The position numbers and the translations under genes were made by a program. DNA of 8,393 nucleotides from Lachnospiraceae bacterium UBA3711 (GTDB lineage: Bacteria; Bacillota; Clostridia; Lachnospirales; Lachnospiraceae): NCBI GenBank assembly GCA_002371345.1, contig DFHY01000067.1, positions 1 to 8,393 on the forward strand. Direction: 5' to 3'. Shown one piece after another: positions 6,404 through 8,393 of this stretch (position 1 is the stretch's first letter; each line of letters starts with the position of its first letter). Below the pieces are notes generated by a model that worked only from the letters and a program-made list of their open reading frames with translations, ran no database searches and was not told where the DNA came from.

Positions 6404-6435
6404 AAGTCATCTTTGTCTGCGGCTCTGCCATCCTG

Positions 6436-8393
6436 TTAATGCTTCCTGCGCTTTTTCAGGACAATCACCAGGATGATGATTACCGCGAGGGCAGCACCTC
6501 CGGCAACAGCCAGAGGAATCAGCGGGCTGCTGTCACCGGTCTGAACTGACAGCGCATTTACAACATGGAAGGTAACTGACTTGGTAACAGTCGTTCCGTC
6601 AGCGTTCCACTTGTTTCCGTCATAGACATCCTTGGCGTATGTGACTGTAAGCGTATAATCGCCGGCAGCGTTGATCGCCATTGAAGTCGTATAAGGTGAA
6701 GCAGTCCATGAACCGCCGACACTTCCTATCTGATAGCTTGCCGGTCTGTAACGGTAATCTCCGGGGTTCGGGCTGGTGTTCTCCATCCCTGCGCCGGCAG
6801 CCGTGAAGGTCAGCGTTGAGCTCTTCAGGTACTCTGCGCCATTCGCTAATCCTGTGATCGTGTTGTTGTTCGGATTCGGACCGTCCTTGTAGAGCGCTGT
6901 GACGGTCGCGTCACTTGCTTTCATTGTCACAGTCGCGTAATAATTGTGCTTATTGTCTATCGAGATTTTCCCGCTTGTCTTCTCCCACTGATCGAATTCC
7001 TTGCCTGAGGACGGGAAGTTGGGAGTGATGGAAGTCGTTGTTCCTTTCGTAAATGATCCGGAACCCGAACCATTCTTAACGGTCAGCGTATACGGAATCA
7101 GTTCATAGTTTGCTGTCACAGCCGCGTCGGACGCTGACATGGTAAATGTCGTCTGGGACGCTGTCGTGGACGCGATTGTTCCGGTGCCGCTCGTGACAGT
7201 CCAGTTGCGGAAGCGGTATCCTGACTGAGGCGGATTCGCCGTTATCACAACAGTCTCCCCGCTGAAATGAGTGCCTGTTCCGGAGCCGCTGTTAACGGTA
7301 AGCGTGAAAGGAATCTGCTCATAGTTCGCTGTGACCGCCGCGTCTGTATCCCCCATTGTAAAGGTTGTCTGTGTCGCGGTCTCAGAGGCTATCGTTCCGC
7401 TGCCGCTGACGGTCCATTTGGTGAAGCGCCATCCTGCCTGAGGCGCGTTCGCGGCTATCTGAACCGTCTCTCCCATCGTATACTGGCCGGTGCCGCTTCC
7501 GGATGCCACCGTCAGTGTATGCGGTGCCAGACTGAGCGCCGCGGTTACCGTGATGGTCTCGCTGTTATCCTTGGGTACTGTGAATGATATTGTCTTGTTC
7601 TCGTTCGATAACTCACCTATGGAAGAGTCATCGGTTTTCTTTGCGGTGAAGCTGTCGATCTTATATCCCGCCGCGGGAGTGAGGTTAAAAACATATTTGA
7701 AGTTGTCTCCTTCCTCAGTCCTCTGCGGGTCACTGATCGCTCCGCCGGCTGTTGGCTGTACTATTACCGGTTCAACAGGTTCAGCAGCCGCGTATAGTGG
7801 CTCAACAGTCACATCTGACGCTCCGACATTGACCTGCAGGGTAGGCTCAGTCGTACTGGAGGTTGTGGCATCCTCTCCCTGGGCGGTTACATTCCATCCC
7901 GTAAACTCCTGTCCCTCAGGCGCCGGATTCGCCGTAACAGTTACAGCTGATCCCTGCTCCACGGTCGCGCTGGATGATCCGTCACCGTTGTCAGTTGACG
8001 GCGTACTTTCAATTACCGCATTCAGTGCGGTTACTGTCTGTGTCGGAATGACATCCTTGTACTGGGCAGACAGCGCCACATCAGACGCAGGCATCTGGAA
8101 GCTGATAGCCGGATTCAGAAGCTGGTCTTCCGGAATCTCGATCCCTTCAGCCTGCCATGAGGCAAATTCCTTTCCTTCGGGAGCCGCATCCGCGGTAACT
8201 GTGATAGCTGTACCCTCTGCGAAAGCTGAAGCATCCGTATGATCGGAAGCCGCATTTTCAAGAGAGAGTGTGTAGGTTACTTCAGGAGCCGGTTCTGAAG
8301 CCGTGCTCAGTTCAGGTGTATTCTGAGATGCTTCAGGAGCGTCCTGTTTGTTCTCAGGGGCATCCTGCGATGCTTCAGGGGCGTCCTGTTTGT
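6436..8393 (-). CDS. Sortase-anchored, InlB-B/Flg_new_2-type repeat surface protein, 5' end outside window
   Basis: The frame is open to the right edge, so the ATG at 8094 is internal; 651 residues are visible. In order: Pro/Glu-rich heptads (1-37); divergent beta repeats at about 40-113, 118-203 and 204-289; three clearer repeats at 292-362, 363-434 and 435-503, each starting TLTV or similar and ending near AVTANYE; a separate domain at about 511-611; then SVQTGD (615-620), a hydrophobic helix (about 623-645) and KKRRKH. The repeats resemble the divergent InlB B-repeat/Flg_new_2 family of Gram-positive surface proteins, which act as stalks or adhesin modules. The end is a variant of the LPxTG sorting signal, so I infer covalent attachment to the wall with repeats facing out. 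No binding partner can be named. The 32 bases to the HAD stop (6404-6435) contain no convincing terminator for either gene. Confidence 0.88.
   Translation of the reverse strand, partial: KQDAPEASQDAPENKQDAPEASQNTPELSTASEPAPEVTYTLSLENAASDHTDASAFAEGTAITVTADAAPEGKEFASWQAEGIEIPEDQLLNPAISFQMPASDVALSAQYKDVIPTQTVTALNAVIESTPSTDNGDGSSSATVEQGSAVTVTANPAPEGQEFTGWNVTAQGEDATTSSTTEPTLQVNVGASDVTVEPLYAAAEPVEPVIVQPTAGGAISDPQRTEEGDNFKYVFNLTPAAGYKIDSFTAKKTDDSSIGELSNENKTISFTVPKDNSETITVTAALSLAPHTLTVASGSGTGQYTMGETVQIAANAPQAGWRFTKWTVSGSGTIASETATQTTFTMGDTDAAVTANYEQIPFTLTVNSGSGTGTHFSGETVVITANPPQSGYRFRNWTVTSGTGTIASTTASQTTFTMSASDAAVTANYELIPYTLTVKNGSGSGSFTKGTTTSITPNFPSSGKEFDQWEKTSGKISIDNKHNYYATVTMKASDATVTALYKDGPNPNNNTITGLANGAEYLKSSTLTFTAAGAGMENTSPNPGDYRYRPASYQIGSVGGSWTASPYTTSMAINAAGDYTLTVTYAKDVYDGNKWNADGTTVTKSVTFHVVNALSVQTGDSSPLIPLAVAGGAALAVIIILVIVLKKRRKH
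8305..8393 (-). repeat. 21-base tandem repeat encoding QDAPExx heptads
   Basis: In frame on the minus strand, 21-base units encode QDAPEAS, QDAPENK, QDAPEAS and the decayed QNTPELS. At DNA level a 42-base higher-order unit is also visible: 8327-8351 and 8369-8393 differ at one base of 25. The array continues past the right edge, so the copy number is unknown. Such Pro/Glu-rich tracts usually form extended spacers, and slippage could change their length. Confidence 0.8.

Noticed and set aside
6404..6435. Bidirectional terminator between the convergent HAD and surface-protein genes
   Set aside because: The 32 bases have no stem of useful length and no T-run on either strand.
8092..8094. ATG as start of the surface protein
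   Set aside because: The frame remains open to the window edge and upstream residues form another repeat module and Pro/Glu heptads, so this Met is internal.
7490..8242. 250-codon open frame on the plus strand opposite the surface protein
   Set aside because: Low-complexity Ser/Val/Ala translation follows from the repeat composition of the minus-strand gene. The minus strand has clear repeats and a sorting signal.

Overview
The window reads as a piece of chromosome from a Gram-positive anaerobe of the Bacillota, most likely class Clostridia. This is inferred from strong AGGAGG-type ribosome binding sites, a sortase-anchored repeat protein of clostridial style, the rfb and glmM envelope genes, and the intermediate GC content with short, palindrome-rich intergenic DNA. 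No rRNA, tRNA or CRISPR array is visible, and species cannot be fixed from the sequence alone.

Left part (1-3890, all minus strand): an envelope-precursor block. Reading in the direction of transcription, glmM (phosphoglucosamine mutase, step to UDP-GlcNAc) has its own promoter region. It is followed after a 165-base gap by rfbA, rfbB and the start of rfbD, the dTDP-L-rhamnose genes. rfbA also has its own promoter. rfbC, the epimerase, is not between them. rfbD runs off the left edge.

Middle (3891-5569): alaX, a stand-alone alanyl-tRNA editing protein with a DHHA1 tail, on the minus strand. It is separated from a divergent plus-strand gene by 488 bases without a gene. Much of this gap looks like one small non-coding mobile element (about 5107-5364): imperfect 17-base terminal inverted repeats, a perfect 7-base direct repeat on both sides, and a series of internal hairpins. 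A 34-base stretch matching its right end (28 of 34) lies between rfbA and rfbB, which suggests a dispersed family.

Right part (5570-8393): a Cof-type HAD phosphatase on the plus strand, with a near-consensus promoter. It converges on the 3' end of a large surface protein on the minus strand. The 651 visible residues of that protein comprise Pro/Glu-rich heptads, about six InlB-B/Flg_new_2-like repeats, a separate C-terminal beta-type domain and a variant sortase signal (SVQTG, membrane helix, basic tail). Its N-terminus lies beyond the window.

The joint theme of the left block is cell-wall and surface polysaccharide supply, and the right-hand gene encodes a wall-attached protein. I see no clear new defence or enzymatic system. 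The most notable unexplained structure is the palindromic element at 5107-5364 and its relics.
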